Source: Nitrospira sp. (GTDB taxonomy: Bacteria > Nitrospirota > Nitrospiria > Nitrospirales > Nitrospiraceae). From it: DNA of 64,000 nucleotides. Position numbers and translations under genes: made by a program. The stretch covers positions 161,156 through 225,155 of the forward strand of contig JAFEBH010000021.1 in the NCBI GenBank assembly GCA_018242765.1, read 5' to 3'. This document shows positions 47,683 through 56,318 of the stretch, piece by piece; positions within the stretch are counted from its first letter, which is position 1; each line of letters opens with the position of its first letter. Under the pieces are notes generated by a model, which searched no databases, was not told the DNA's origin, and was given only the letters and a program-made list of their open reading frames with translations.

Positions 47683-48021
47683 TCAATTCCCCGTGGGTGG
47701 CTGCGCCTCTATCTTGAAAAGGCGACGATCTTCTGCGGTGAATTTCCACCCCATACGCTTTTCGAACACCACGTAGTATACCCCCGGCTGTACTGCCGCA
47801 AACTCAAAAATGCGTTGTCCGTTTTCGACGGCGTTATTACTCGCGATACGAAGAAATTCGTCGCTGAGCAGCGTAAGTCCTTTGGTATCATACGAGGCGA
47901 CCCATTGCTCACCTCTTGTCCGATCTTCCCACAACTGCAGGACAAAGGGTTGGTCAACCATGACCTGGCGGGAATCCCCGGCATCATACATTGAAACAGG
48001 CTCGACACCGGTGGTATTCAC
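47683..48021 (-). CDS. Chagasin-like (I42) protease-inhibitor fold protein
   Basis: The 112-residue protein resembles chagasin-type inhibitors of papain-like proteases. FVLQLWEDRTRGEQWVASY fits the strand and NPTTGY-like loop position, GLTLLSDEFLR the next strand, GVYYVVFEKRMGW the terminal strand and RPW-like loop. The loop motifs are divergent, so inhibitor activity is doubtful. No signal peptide is seen with the GTG start at 48021; ATG 47991 is an alternative. It lies between the Rieske gene and dat. Confidence 0.55.
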   Translation of the reverse strand: MNTTGVEPVSMYDAGDSRQVMVDQPFVLQLWEDRTRGEQWVASYDTKGLTLLSDEFLRIASNNAVENGQRIFEFAAVQPGVYYVVFEKRMGWKFTAEDRRLFKIEAQPPTGN

Positions 48022-48073
48022 ACCAACATCCTCTTTGCACGCGTCACGACCATGCGTATTCTCTTGGCTCTCG

Positions 48074-48391
48074 TCATATTTTCTTCCTCGGACCGATGAG
48101 AATCTCGGTCCCTTCCACCAGAACCTCGTAACTTCCTACACAATAACCACCCCCATCCGTACCTTGTCCATTTCGGATGTCGAACGCAAGATCGTGCCAG
48201 GGGCAGGCAATGACGTAGCCCTTGAGCCGACCTTCAATGAGAGGTCCTCCTTCGTGAGGGCAGCTGTTATGAATGGCGTAAAACTTCCCGTCGACATTGA
48301 ACAGCGCGATCGGACGATCATTGACCTTGACAATCTTCGACTGTCCTGGAGGCACGTCTTCAACCTGGCCGACCTTTTGAAACCCATCCAT
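48074..48391 (-). CDS. Rieske [2Fe-2S] ferredoxin
   Basis: The protein of about 105 residues is a small soluble Rieske domain, probably an electron carrier. Cluster ligands are in NSCPHEGGPL and ACPWHDLAFD (Cys-His pairs). I start at ATG 48391, preceded by AAGGGG, because the extra 20 residues from 48451 overlap the DUF192 gene and carry no feature. It could be a NirD-type or an aromatic-oxygenase-type ferredoxin; the neighbours do not decide. It lies between the DUF192 and chagasin-like genes. Confidence 0.85.
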   Translation of the reverse strand: MDGFQKVGQVEDVPPGQSKIVKVNDRPIALFNVDGKFYAIHNSCPHEGGPLIEGRLKGYVIACPWHDLAFDIRNGQGTDGGGYCVGSYEVLVEGTEILIGPRKKI

Positions 48392-48422
48392 CGTGATATA
48401 TCCCCTTGGTGTGCCGCAAGGC

Positions 48423-48956
48423 CTAGAGGCGAAGGGCATATTTGAGTTCATCGTTTTTTGCGACTCCCGCCTTTTTAATGAATCCAGACTCCGCCTGTAT
48501 CACATAGCGCGCCGCTTCAGGTGGCGGCCCAAACAATGGGCAAGGATCTTTGGCGCAGGGCTCTGCCTGCTCAAGCAAATGCACGACATGGTGACTCTCA
48601 TCAACCCAGAGAATATCAATGGGGAATCGATATTCCCGGGTCGTGACCCGATGAAGACCATTTTCTTCAAAGATATACAACATGCCACCGTTAGTTGGTA
48701 ATGCCTCTCGAAAGGCCAGCCCAAAGAGAAGCTTCTCAGGAGTATCAGCCACCTCAGCCTCGAGTTCGACGCCACTGGGAAACGTCACCACAATCACACT
48801 CGATTCTTTGCGCTCAACGAGAAACACCGAGGCACTCATCAATAGCAGCGCCAGCAGGACCATCATGATGATCCGCTTCTTTTTCTGCTCCCGATCACTC
48901 GCTTGACTCTGATGACTGGACATCTGGAGAAGAGTACTGACTTCGTTTTTTCCCAT
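48423..48956 (-). CDS. DUF192 membrane-anchored protein
   Basis: The 177-residue protein has an N-terminal cytoplasmic polar stretch, one membrane helix (IIMMVLLALLLMSASVFLV, about 29-47) and then a DUF192 domain: AEVADTPEKLLFGLAFRE, MLYIFEENG, FPIDILWVDESHHVVHL, and YVIQAESGFIKKAGV. The family's function is unsettled. It starts the group DUF192-Rieske-chagasin-like-dat. It is divergent from the ferredoxin gene; the 194-base gap should hold both promoters. Confidence 0.85.
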   Translation of the reverse strand: MGKNEVSTLLQMSSHQSQASDREQKKKRIIMMVLLALLLMSASVFLVERKESSVIVVTFPSGVELEAEVADTPEKLLFGLAFREALPTNGGMLYIFEENGLHRVTTREYRFPIDILWVDESHHVVHLLEQAEPCAKDPCPLFGPPPEAARYVIQAESGFIKKAGVAKNDELKYALRL

Positions 48957-49150
48957 GCTGGGTCCAATGACCCATGCGTAGAACTACCCTAGGCCTTCTG
49001 ACCGGAACTCGTTGTGTTGACTTGGAAAAGAAGCGCAGAATAAAATGCGTCCCCACGCTGTCAATCGTCAAATCGGGCATTACTATGGTGGGGGACATGG
49101 GAGCTTGTCAATATTGAATAGACGTTGGGAGTGAGAAGGAGGCTTGGGTC

Positions 49151-49498
49151 ATGGCTCTACTGATTACGGATGAGTGCATTTCTTGCGGGGCATGCCTACC
49201 GGAATGTCCCAATGAAGCAATTTTTGAAACCAGAAGCGACGCTGAGTCCAAAGGGAACCATGTTGGTGACGGACAAGGAGTCGGCGATAATATTTATGTC
49301 ATTGCCCATGACCGATGCACCGAGTGCGTCGGCCATTTCGACGAACCCCAATGCGCGGCCGTCTGCCCGGTGGATAATTGCTGTATCTCCGACCCTCTCT
49401 ATCCAGAGACGACAGAGGTCCTTCTGGAAAGAGCAAAGACCCTGAATCCCGATAAAGGGATAGACCCAGCTAAGGTATGGAGTGGGGTCAGAAACTAA
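49151..49498 (+). CDS. 2[4Fe-4S] ferredoxin (YfhL-like)
   Basis: The 115-residue protein has one cluster motif CISCGACLPECPNEAI (9-24) and a second set in CTECVGHFDEPQCAAVCPVDNC (56-77), the long-loop arrangement of the YfhL/Alvin-type ferredoxins. It is a soluble low-potential electron carrier. A strong terminator follows the gene, and it has no same-strand neighbour, so it is probably monocistronic. Confidence 0.92.
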   Translation: MALLITDECISCGACLPECPNEAIFETRSDAESKGNHVGDGQGVGDNIYVIAHDRCTECVGHFDEPQCAAVCPVDNCCISDPLYPETTEVLLERAKTLNPDKGIDPAKVWSGVRN

Positions 49499-49523
49499 TC
49501 AACTCGAGTCCTATCGGTGGTGA

Positions 49524-49566
49524 AGAAAGGTCTTGGTTCTCTTCAGAACCAAGACCTTTCGTTTTT
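49524..49566 (+). terminator. Rho-independent terminator of the ferredoxin gene
   Basis: GAAAGGTCTTGGTTCT and AGAACCAAGACCTTTC form a 16-base perfect stem with a CTTC loop, followed by GTTTTT. It lies 26 bases after the ferredoxin stop codon. Confidence 0.92.
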
Positions 49567-49605
49567 GAGAGGATCTCGGATGCTGGTATGGCCGTTTTAG
49601 ACCCG

Positions 49606-49644
49606 CTGAAAAACAACGGCCTCAAGGAGTTTCTCCTTGAGGCC
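49606..49644 (-). terminator. Rho-independent terminator of the cupredoxin gene
   Basis: On the minus strand GGCCTCAAGGA and TCCTTGAGGCC make an 11-base stem, followed by GTTGTTTTTC. It lies about 40 bases beyond the stop of the cupredoxin gene ending at 49685 and faces the ferredoxin terminator. Confidence 0.82.
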
Positions 49645-49684
49645 AAAAATCTCCGCTGAGATGCTCTCTGTTCGGTACCCGCTA

Positions 49685-50164
49685 CTATTTCAACATGAGC
49701 AACTTGCCGCCGACATGTCCCGGATGCAAATGACACCGATATTCCAGTACGTTCCCTGCCGCATAAAACAAATCGCTGGTCGGAACACCGATGTACTTCG
49801 TCTCTCCAGGCTTGAGGACCAGAGTAGTGTGCAAAACAGTCGGTGCCGATTGTTGATTCACTGCCGCCGTGAGTTGAAATCCATGCTCAGCCGTCGCCTT
49901 GTTTGTGACCTTTAAGAGAACGGGTGCACCAGGACGCGCTTTGAAATCGATGACCGTCGTGGGAGGATACCAGACCTTCGTATCTCCAATTTCGAGCGCG
50001 AAAAACGAGACATCGACAGTGAGTTCCTTGAACGGTTGCCCGACGACGGAACCGGATTCCAGATCGCCGGTTTCGACGCCGCCCGCCTGAAGTGCGTATG
50101 AACCTGAAACTCCGGCCAACACCATCCCAAGGCCGAGAAAGACCGCCAACAATGACTTGCCCAT
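49685..50164 (-). CDS. Exported cupredoxin-domain protein
   Basis: The protein of about 159 residues starts at ATG 50164 after AAGGGGGG; the reading from 50230 adds 22 residues. The signal peptide is MGKSLLAVFLGLGMVLAG with cleavage near GSYA. The mature part has the cupredoxin layout: PGAPVLLKVTNKATAEHGFQL (first His ligand), GETKYIGVPTSD, and YRCHLHPGHVGGKLLML (Cys and second His). The axial Met usual after the GH loop is not where expected. A periplasmic electron carrier or copper-binding role is likely. Confidence 0.8.
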   Translation of the reverse strand: MGKSLLAVFLGLGMVLAGVSGSYALQAGGVETGDLESGSVVGQPFKELTVDVSFFALEIGDTKVWYPPTTVIDFKARPGAPVLLKVTNKATAEHGFQLTAAVNQQSAPTVLHTTLVLKPGETKYIGVPTSDLFYAAGNVLEYRCHLHPGHVGGKLLMLK

Positions 50165-50578
50165 AACTACCCCCCTTGCGAGAAAAGAAGAGATGAAATA
50201 GAAGCTCGTGACCTGTGTGTATGATGCCAAACTCTGGAGGACGTGCAGGCGTTTGGTACTCTACACCCTTCTTCTATAAGCCTTCACAGAACAATCATCG
50301 ACAACCGACGAATTCTAATTATGCGGAGATCCTTATAACATAGGGCTCAAAACGGAAGCAACCAATTTGGGACCACCATGGGTGGAGGACTTATCGCCAA
50401 AAGTAAAACACAACATGGTGACGACACCTTTTACTTCTGCTATCGGCAACGGTGTCGGACACGGCTCTGCGTTATCGCTCACTCTTTGGCCGAAGAACCT
50501 TCACTCGAATAGACCTTCCTTATTCTTCGCTTCAGTATTTCACCAACTCTGCCGATACAACAGCCAAGGAGCTATAGC
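50165..50578. other. Gene-free divergent region between cupredoxin and CBS genes
   Basis: The 414 bases contain no convincing gene. A part between 50270 and 50350 is AT-rich and probably holds the cupredoxin promoter. A near-palindrome CCACCATGGGTGG sits at about 50373-50385. No clear terminator or known RNA motif is seen. Confidence 0.4.
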
Positions 50579-51193
50579 ATGCCCATTATTGTGGCAGTCA
50601 ACGGGATTGCGGAAGTCTATCCGGCAAAGCTCGTGACCCCACGGTACAACCGCACGGAGGCTGCGGCAGATCGGGAGCACCATGGCCAACAGGCATCGAC
50701 GTTGGACCACCCCGCCTTGATTGCACACACCGCGTATCAACAACAGGGCTCTGACCGATCACACCCTACACTGGCGGTCCTGGCCCGAGACTTGATGACG
50801 ACACCTGTCTTCTCTCTCCCATCCGACAGTCCGCTGCTTGATGCGTGGACGATCATGTCTCACAAGGGATTCCACCATATCCCCATCACGTCAGTACATG
50901 GCACGCTCGTAGGAATGCTTTCCTATCGAGACCTCCTCCAGCATGTACCTGAATTGATCTCAACGGCCGATACACGACAGGCTTCCCACAAGCATGCTGC
51001 CGAGATCATGACCCCGCGAGTCATCTCGGCAACACCGACCACAGAGATCCGCGAAATCGCTCGAGTCATGCTGGAGGAGCAGATCCATGCCGTTCCAATT
51101 CTGGATCAGACCCGTCGTTTGGTCGGCATACTTTCCACGCAAGACCTGCTCCATGGCATCGCGAACCATGCTCCCCTCGAACTGTGGACCTGA
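50579..51193 (+). CDS. CBS-domain pair protein
   Basis: The 204-residue protein has about 65 N-terminal residues of low similarity and then two CBS repeats: LMTTPVFSLPSDSPLLDAWTIM with HHIPITSVHGTLVGMLSYRDLL, and IMTPRVISATPTTEIREIARVM with HAVPILDQTRRLVGILSTQDLL. CBS pairs bind adenosine nucleotides to regulate partners or act alone as sensors. The ATG is preceded by AAGGAG. The N-terminal His-rich segment (EHHGQQAS...HPALIAH) has no known match. No partner gene is adjacent. Confidence 0.88.
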   Translation: MPIIVAVNGIAEVYPAKLVTPRYNRTEAAADREHHGQQASTLDHPALIAHTAYQQQGSDRSHPTLAVLARDLMTTPVFSLPSDSPLLDAWTIMSHKGFHHIPITSVHGTLVGMLSYRDLLQHVPELISTADTRQASHKHAAEIMTPRVISATPTTEIREIARVMLEEQIHAVPILDQTRRLVGILSTQDLLHGIANHAPLELWT

Positions 51194-51260
51194 CCTTCCA
51201 GTCTTTTGCCTGATCGTTCAAGATCCTTTCACAAAAACGAATCGTCAATTCTGGCAAGGG

Positions 51261-51710
51261 CTAGCTCGTGGATTTCCTTCCCGCCAGATCAAATGAAAAT
51301 GTCGCCGCTTGCCCAACGGGACTTCCGGCTAAATCGATCACGGTCCAAATTATCGCCCGGTCAACCACAAAACGACGGCCCGTTGATGAAATCCGCACTC
51401 CTGTGTAACCATCATAGTAGCCTTGGGCTCTCGCTTGCGCCAACATCCGCTCCCGCTCTGGTCGGTTATCGGCTTCAGCCGTCAGTCGCGAGGGAGTCGC
51501 GGTGAATTGCTCCCAGGAAACCTCCCACAAATCTAGGGCGACTTGGTTGCCATAATTCAAGACCGGATCGGGCTCAACACCATGCGACACCACAATACAT
51601 GAGGCTTCGAACAGTCGCTGCGCTTGCGCCCTCTCATCTCCGACCCGCGCAACCAACTCTTTCCCGACCCAATGGCGATAACTGTCCAGCAAGAACTGAC
51701 TCCACTCCAT
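51261..51710 (-). CDS. MEKHLA-domain protein
   Basis: The protein of about 149 residues is almost entirely a MEKHLA domain, a PAS-related sensor-like fold. Matching segments are LNYGNQVALDLWEVSWEQF, TPSRLTAEADNRPERERML, and YTGVRISSTGRRFVVDRAII. The start is ATG 51710; the longer TTG reading from 51779 adds a basic segment. It is divergent from leuC. Its function is unknown in bacteria. Confidence 0.85.
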   Translation of the reverse strand: MEWSQFLLDSYRHWVGKELVARVGDERAQAQRLFEASCIVVSHGVEPDPVLNYGNQVALDLWEVSWEQFTATPSRLTAEADNRPERERMLAQARAQGYYDGYTGVRISSTGRRFVVDRAIIWTVIDLAGSPVGQAATFSFDLAGRKSTS

Positions 51711-51793
51711 AACGCGCGGTTCTTTCCACGGTGCAGTTTTCACGAAGGTGGTGGTATCACGACGTGCGGTGAAGGGCAAGCATCAGAGACACC

Positions 51794-51824
51794 TTGTCAA
51801 GACCATGGGCCTTCTCTGTATAAT
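51794..51824 (+). promoter_or_regulatory. Possible leuCD promoter
   Basis: TTGTCA (51794-51799) and a perfect -10 TATAAT (51819-51824) are separated by 19 bases, a little longer than optimal. Transcription would begin about 24 bases before the leuC ATG at 51855, supporting that start over the longer reading. Confidence 0.5.
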
Positions 51825-51854
51825 GGGTCCTCACAATACGAAGCAGGAGCACCG

Positions 51855-53258
51855 ATGGCCGGCAAGACACTGTTCGATAAAATTTGGGAATCGCATGTTG
51901 TCCGCGAGGAGCCTGACGGAACCACCCTTCTGTACATCGATCGGCAACTCGTGCATGAGGTGACATCACCGCAGGCCTTCGAAGGGTTGAAGCTTGCCGG
52001 TCGCCGCCCACGCCGCCCCGCTGCCACACTCGCGGTGCCGGATCACAATGTCCCGACGACCGACCGGAAACTGCCGATCGCCGATCACATTAGTGCGAAG
52101 CAAATTCAAACCCTTGAGGAAAACTGCCGTGACTTTGGCATTACCTTCTTCGGCATGGATGATATCCGACAAGGCGTGGTCCACGTCATCGGTCCCGAAC
52201 AAGGGTTCACGCTTCCAGGAACGACGATCGTGTGTGGAGATTCTCATACATCTACCCATGGGGCATTCGGTGCATTGGCATTCGGTATTGGAACCAGCGA
52301 AGTCGAGCATGTCTTGGCCACACAGTGCCTCGTCCAGAAACGACCCAAAACGATGGAAGTCCGGGTTGAGGGAACCCTGTCTGATCGCTGTTCGGCCAAG
52401 GACATTATTTTGGCAATTATCGGAAAAATCGGCACGGCCGGCGGCACCGGTTATGTCATCGAATACACAGGGTCGGCGATTCGCGCACTGAGCATGGAAG
52501 GGCGTATGACCCTCTGCAACATGTCGATCGAGGGAGGAGCCCGTGCTGGGCTGGTAGCCCCCGATGAAAAAACGACCGTCTATGTAAAGGGGCGCCCGCT
52601 CACCCCGACGGGAGAGTTGTTCGAACGGGCTATGAAGGCGTGGCAGTCGCTCAAGACCGATCCGGATGCCCGCTATGATGCCGTCGTCACCCTGCGAGCG
52701 GAAGAGATTGCCCCGCAGGTCAGTTGGGGAACAAGTCCGGGAATGGTGACAGGTGTGGATCAAAAGGTCCCGGACCCTCAAACGATCGCCGATGCCAAAA
52801 CCAAGAGTGCGACGGAACGCGCCTTGAACTATATGGGACTATCTCCCAATACGCCGATCACCGACATCAAAATCGACAAGGTCTTCATTGGCTCCTGCAC
52901 CAACTCACGCATTGAAGATTTGCGATTGGCGGCCAGCCTGGCCAAAGGTCGGAAGGTAGCCGCATCCGTCCATGCCATGGTGGTCCCAGGGTCAGGACTC
53001 GTCAAGCAACAGGCCGAGGCGGAAGGACTTGATCGCGTATTTCGTGATGCAGGATTTGAATGGCGAGAGGCAGGATGCAGCATGTGCCTGGCGATGAATG
53101 CGGACGTCCTGCAACCAGGGGAACGTTGTGCCTCCACCAGCAATCGCAATTTCGAGGGCCGCCAAGGCGCAGGCGGGAGAACCCATTTAGTCTCCCCTGC
53201 TATGGCAGTCGCAGCGGCCATCGAAGGACACTTCGTCGATATTCGACATTGGAGTTGA
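51855..53258 (+). CDS. leuC: 3-isopropylmalate dehydratase large subunit
   Basis: LeuC with LeuD isomerises 2- and 3-isopropylmalate and also citramalate. The 467 residues start at ATG 51855 (after AGGAG), begin MAGKTLFDKIWESHVV, and have the [4Fe-4S] ligands in GSCTNSRIEDL and GCSMCLAMN, plus the HIST-like loop CGDSHTSTHGAFGALAFG. Length is standard. The reading frame is open 77 codons further upstream, but that part lies over the promoter and carries no homology. LeuD follows at seven bases. Confidence 0.97.
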   Translation: MAGKTLFDKIWESHVVREEPDGTTLLYIDRQLVHEVTSPQAFEGLKLAGRRPRRPAATLAVPDHNVPTTDRKLPIADHISAKQIQTLEENCRDFGITFFGMDDIRQGVVHVIGPEQGFTLPGTTIVCGDSHTSTHGAFGALAFGIGTSEVEHVLATQCLVQKRPKTMEVRVEGTLSDRCSAKDIILAIIGKIGTAGGTGYVIEYTGSAIRALSMEGRMTLCNMSIEGGARAGLVAPDEKTTVYVKGRPLTPTGELFERAMKAWQSLKTDPDARYDAVVTLRAEEIAPQVSWGTSPGMVTGVDQKVPDPQTIADAKTKSATERALNYMGLSPNTPITDIKIDKVFIGSCTNSRIEDLRLAASLAKGRKVAASVHAMVVPGSGLVKQQAEAEGLDRVFRDAGFEWREAGCSMCLAMNADVLQPGERCASTSNRNFEGRQGAGGRTHLVSPAMAVAAAIEGHFVDIRHWS

Positions 53259-53265
53259 GGTCGTT

Positions 53266-53889
53266 ATGGAACCGTTTACTACTCTCACTGGTCTCGTGGC
53301 CCCATTGGATCAAATCAATGTCGACACCGACCAAATTATTCCGAAGCAGTTTTTAAAGACCATCAAACGGACAGGGCTCCGGGAAGGTCTCTTTTTTGAC
53401 TGGAGAAAGAAACAAGATGGATCACCTGATCCTGACTTTTTCTTGAATCAACCCCGCTATCAATCGGCCTCGATCTTATTGACGCGCGATAATTTTGGGT
53501 GCGGCTCATCCCGCGAACATGCTCCCTGGGCGCTGTTGGACCAGGGATTCCGATGCATCATCGCGCCGAGCTTTGCGGACATTTTTTATAACAACTGTTT
53601 TCAAAACGGCATTCTTCCCGTTGCGCTCAAGGCAGACGAAGTGCTGGCCCTCATGAAGCACGCCGTTGAGACCGAGGGATACCGGCTCACGGTCGATCTC
53701 GCGAACCAAACGGTCACGACACCAGAGAAAACGGCCTATCGGTTTGAGATCGACCCCTTCCGAAAAGAGTGTCTCTACCGGGGGCTCGATTCGATCGGCC
53801 TCACACTCCAACACGAGCAGGCCATCTCAGCCTATGAGACTCGTCGGAAGACTGAGGCTCCCTGGCTCTTCGGTGACATTCACGCGTAA
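53266..53889 (+). CDS. leuD: 3-isopropylmalate dehydratase small subunit
   Basis: The 207-residue LeuD partner has VDTDQIIPKQFLKTIKRTGL, the swivelling-domain loop NFGCGSSREHAPWALLDQ and ADIFYNNCFQNGILP. Together with LeuC it serves leucine and, via CimA's citramalate, isoleucine synthesis. A small membrane-protein gene follows 15 bases later. Confidence 0.97.
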   Translation: MEPFTTLTGLVAPLDQINVDTDQIIPKQFLKTIKRTGLREGLFFDWRKKQDGSPDPDFFLNQPRYQSASILLTRDNFGCGSSREHAPWALLDQGFRCIIAPSFADIFYNNCFQNGILPVALKADEVLALMKHAVETEGYRLTVDLANQTVTTPEKTAYRFEIDPFRKECLYRGLDSIGLTLQHEQAISAYETRRKTEAPWLFGDIHA

Positions 53890-53904
53890 CAAGGGAGATA
53901 GCTG

Positions 53905-54255
53905 GTGAAAGCAGTGAAAGTGTTGTCGACCCTTCTCGTGTTTCTCGGTGCGGCCTATCTCATCGTTGTGTTCAACTGGACCTATTCCGATGGGAACCGA
54001 GCCGGCTACATCCAGAAGTTCTCCTCGAAGGGGTGGGTGTGCAAAACGCATGAAGGAGAGCTGGCCATGACCACGGTGCCGGGTACCGCTCCGGTCCTGT
54101 GGCAATTTACAATCTGGGACGACAAAGTCGCCGCTCAACTGAACGAAATAATGGGGAAGCGCGTGATCCTGCACTATAAGGAATATCGCTATATCCCGAC
54201 CACCTGCTTCGGGGATACGACCTATTTTGTCGACAAGGTGGAAGTCCAAGAGTAA
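53905..54255 (+). CDS. Small membrane-anchored protein of unknown function
   Basis: The 116-residue protein (GTG start after AAGGGAG) has one N-terminal membrane helix (VLSTLLVFLGAAYLIVVFNW) and a soluble part with a pair of cysteines (GWVCKTHEGELAMTT and TTCFGDTTYF). I recognise a widespread family with the pattern GYIQKFSSKGWVCKTHEGE but know no function. It follows leuD with 15 bases and may be cotranscribed. Confidence 0.75.
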   Translation: MKAVKVLSTLLVFLGAAYLIVVFNWTYSDGNRAGYIQKFSSKGWVCKTHEGELAMTTVPGTAPVLWQFTIWDDKVAAQLNEIMGKRVILHYKEYRYIPTTCFGDTTYFVDKVEVQE

Positions 54256-54269
54256 GGCAGTCCAACCGC

Positions 54270-55325
54270 TTACAGCCAGTTCTTGCGACGAAACCCGATC
54301 AACATGATCGCGGCGACGATGCCCATGATGCCGAGCGCCATGGGGTACCCCCATGCCCATTTCAACTCCGGCATATGCTCGAAATTCATCCCGTAGATAC
54401 CGGCGATGAAACTGAGCGGCATAAAGATCGTTGTGATCACCGTCAGTACCCGCATGACGGCATTCAGGCGATAGCTCACACTGGACAGATAGATGTCGAG
54501 GCTGGCCGAAACCATTTCGCGCAGCGTCTCAATCGTATCCACGATCTGCACCACATGATCATAAACATCCCGGAAAAATAACTTCGTCGGCTCACGCAGG
54601 AATGAGCATTCCGAACGGGAAAGACTGTTGATCGCTTCCCGTAACGGCCACACGGCTCGACGCACGAAGAGCAACTGCCGTTTCAGTGCATGGATGCTTT
54701 GAAGGGTCTCCGGTTTCGGGTCAGCCATCACCTGCTCCTGGAGTGATTCAATACGCTCACCCAGCATTTCAAGCACGGCAAAATACTGGTCCACCACGGC
54801 ATCGATCAACGCATACAGAAGATAGTCCGAGCCGTTTTGCCGCAGTCGTCCCTTGCCGCCTTTAAGGCGATCTCGAACGGGCCCGAACACATCCGTGCCG
54901 TTCTCCTGGAACGAGAGCACATAATTACGACCGAGCACGAAACTGACCTGTTCAACCAGGATATCTCCACGATCGGAGGTCGTCAGCATCTTCATCACAA
55001 GAAACAGATAGGTCTCGTAGTCGTCCAGCTTGGGACGCTGATCTGTGTTGGCGATGTCTTCCAGCAGCAGCGGATGGAGGCCAAAGTGTTTGCCAAATCT
55101 TTCCAACACCTCAACCTTATGAACTCCGCCCACATTGACCCAGATCACCGTCTCATCTGCCGGTGGCTGAAGGGTCTCGACGTCCGTCACAACCTGCTCG
55201 TCGCAGTGCGTGCTAGCGTAGTTGAAGCGGGTGACGATTACGGAGTTCGTACGTGTTTCACCGATGTGGATCAACGTTCCAGGAGAGAGACCGGTCTTCT
55301 TCGAACGCTTTTGGACCAACTTCAT
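54270..55325 (-). CDS. corA: CorA-family Mg2+/Co2+ transporter
   Basis: The protein of about 351 residues forms a pentameric inner-membrane channel. The cytoplasmic funnel domain covers about 1-280, and the two C-terminal helices carry the signature YGMNFEHMPE (the GMN motif) and end in IGFRRKNWL. I start at ATG 55325; the reading from 55463 adds 46 residues overlapping the divergent phosphatase gene. No M-box or similar Mg-sensing leader is visible. Confidence 0.92.
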   Translation of the reverse strand: MKLVQKRSKKTGLSPGTLIHIGETRTNSVIVTRFNYASTHCDEQVVTDVETLQPPADETVIWVNVGGVHKVEVLERFGKHFGLHPLLLEDIANTDQRPKLDDYETYLFLVMKMLTTSDRGDILVEQVSFVLGRNYVLSFQENGTDVFGPVRDRLKGGKGRLRQNGSDYLLYALIDAVVDQYFAVLEMLGERIESLQEQVMADPKPETLQSIHALKRQLLFVRRAVWPLREAINSLSRSECSFLREPTKLFFRDVYDHVVQIVDTIETLREMVSASLDIYLSSVSYRLNAVMRVLTVITTIFMPLSFIAGIYGMNFEHMPELKWAWGYPMALGIMGIVAAIMLIGFRRKNWL

Positions 55326-55418
55326 GATAGCGAGCTTGTACGCAGATTCTTGTGGAAGGTCAAGCCAAGAACTGGCAGGGTCCTTTTCATCCGGCGATAG
55401 GCCTGGTACTCTGCAGCT

Positions 55419-56213
55419 ATGGGTTGGACTCATGAACTTGAAACACTCGAAGCCGCGATTCAAACGGCCGGTGCAGAGGCCTTGCGATTAGCCGCTGCTG
55501 GATTCGAGACGATCAGAAAGCCGGATCAGTCTCCAGTCACATCAGCAGACCTCGCAGTCAACGATATTCTGCACACGTACCTCCTCTCAGCATTTCCCCA
55601 GGACGGATGGTTATCGGAAGAATCCCCTGATGATGCCGTCCGTCTTCAGAAGGATCGGGTCTGGGTGGTCGATCCGATCGATGGAACCAAGGCTTTTATC
55701 AACAGAGTTCCGGAGTTTTGCATTTCCGTTGCCCTCATTAAGCATGGTCATCCCCTCGTGGCAGGGATCTATAACCCTTCGACCAACGAACTCTTCACTG
55801 CTATCCGGGGCGGAGGGCTTCGACTGAACCGTGAACCGGTAGATGCTCAGCAAGTCGGCACGAGGCAACGGCCCCTGATTGCGCTGAGTCCCTGGGAGCG
55901 CCAGATTGGTCGTTTCGCCGCACTCGATTCATGCACGCAGCATCGTCCGATGCTTTCCATCGCCTGGTCCCTCGCTCTGATGGCAAGCGGCCGCATCGAT
56001 GCGGTAGCGACCTTTGAACCGGAAAATGAGTGGGATGTTGCCGCCGGAGTCTTGCTGATCACCGAATCCGGTGGGACGATTACCGATGGAAGCAGACAAG
56101 CCATGACCTTCAACCGACCGACCCCACGCTACCGTGGGATCATCGCCACGAGCCCCCACTGTCCCGCTTCACTCATGCGCGAATTGGAGCGCCTGATTCC
56201 CGCCTCTGAATGA
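55419..56213 (+). CDS. Inositol monophosphatase-family phosphatase (CysQ-like)
   Basis: The 264-residue enzyme has the metal-binding motifs WLSEES, WVVDPIDGTKAFINRVPEF and EWDVAAGVLLITESGG, so the catalytic site is intact. Substrates of the family include inositol phosphate, fructose bisphosphate and 3'-phosphoadenosine 5'-phosphate; CysQ-like activity is most likely by resemblance. It is divergent from corA. Confidence 0.88.
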   Translation: MGWTHELETLEAAIQTAGAEALRLAAAGFETIRKPDQSPVTSADLAVNDILHTYLLSAFPQDGWLSEESPDDAVRLQKDRVWVVDPIDGTKAFINRVPEFCISVALIKHGHPLVAGIYNPSTNELFTAIRGGGLRLNREPVDAQQVGTRQRPLIALSPWERQIGRFAALDSCTQHRPMLSIAWSLALMASGRIDAVATFEPENEWDVAAGVLLITESGGTITDGSRQAMTFNRPTPRYRGIIATSPHCPASLMRELERLIPASE

Positions 56214-56318
56214 CTCGTGCAATGGAAAATGAAAATGCAGGCTCATCCCGGCTCGTGATGCGCCTGTATCATGGTCGTACCTGGACGGCACCTCACGGCG
56301 ATATACAGTCCGGACTAG

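Noticed and set aside
51624..51854. Upstream extension of leuC by 77 codons
   Set aside because: It covers a -10 TATAAT region, encodes no LeuC-like sequence and lacks a ribosome site; ATG 51855 follows AGGAG.
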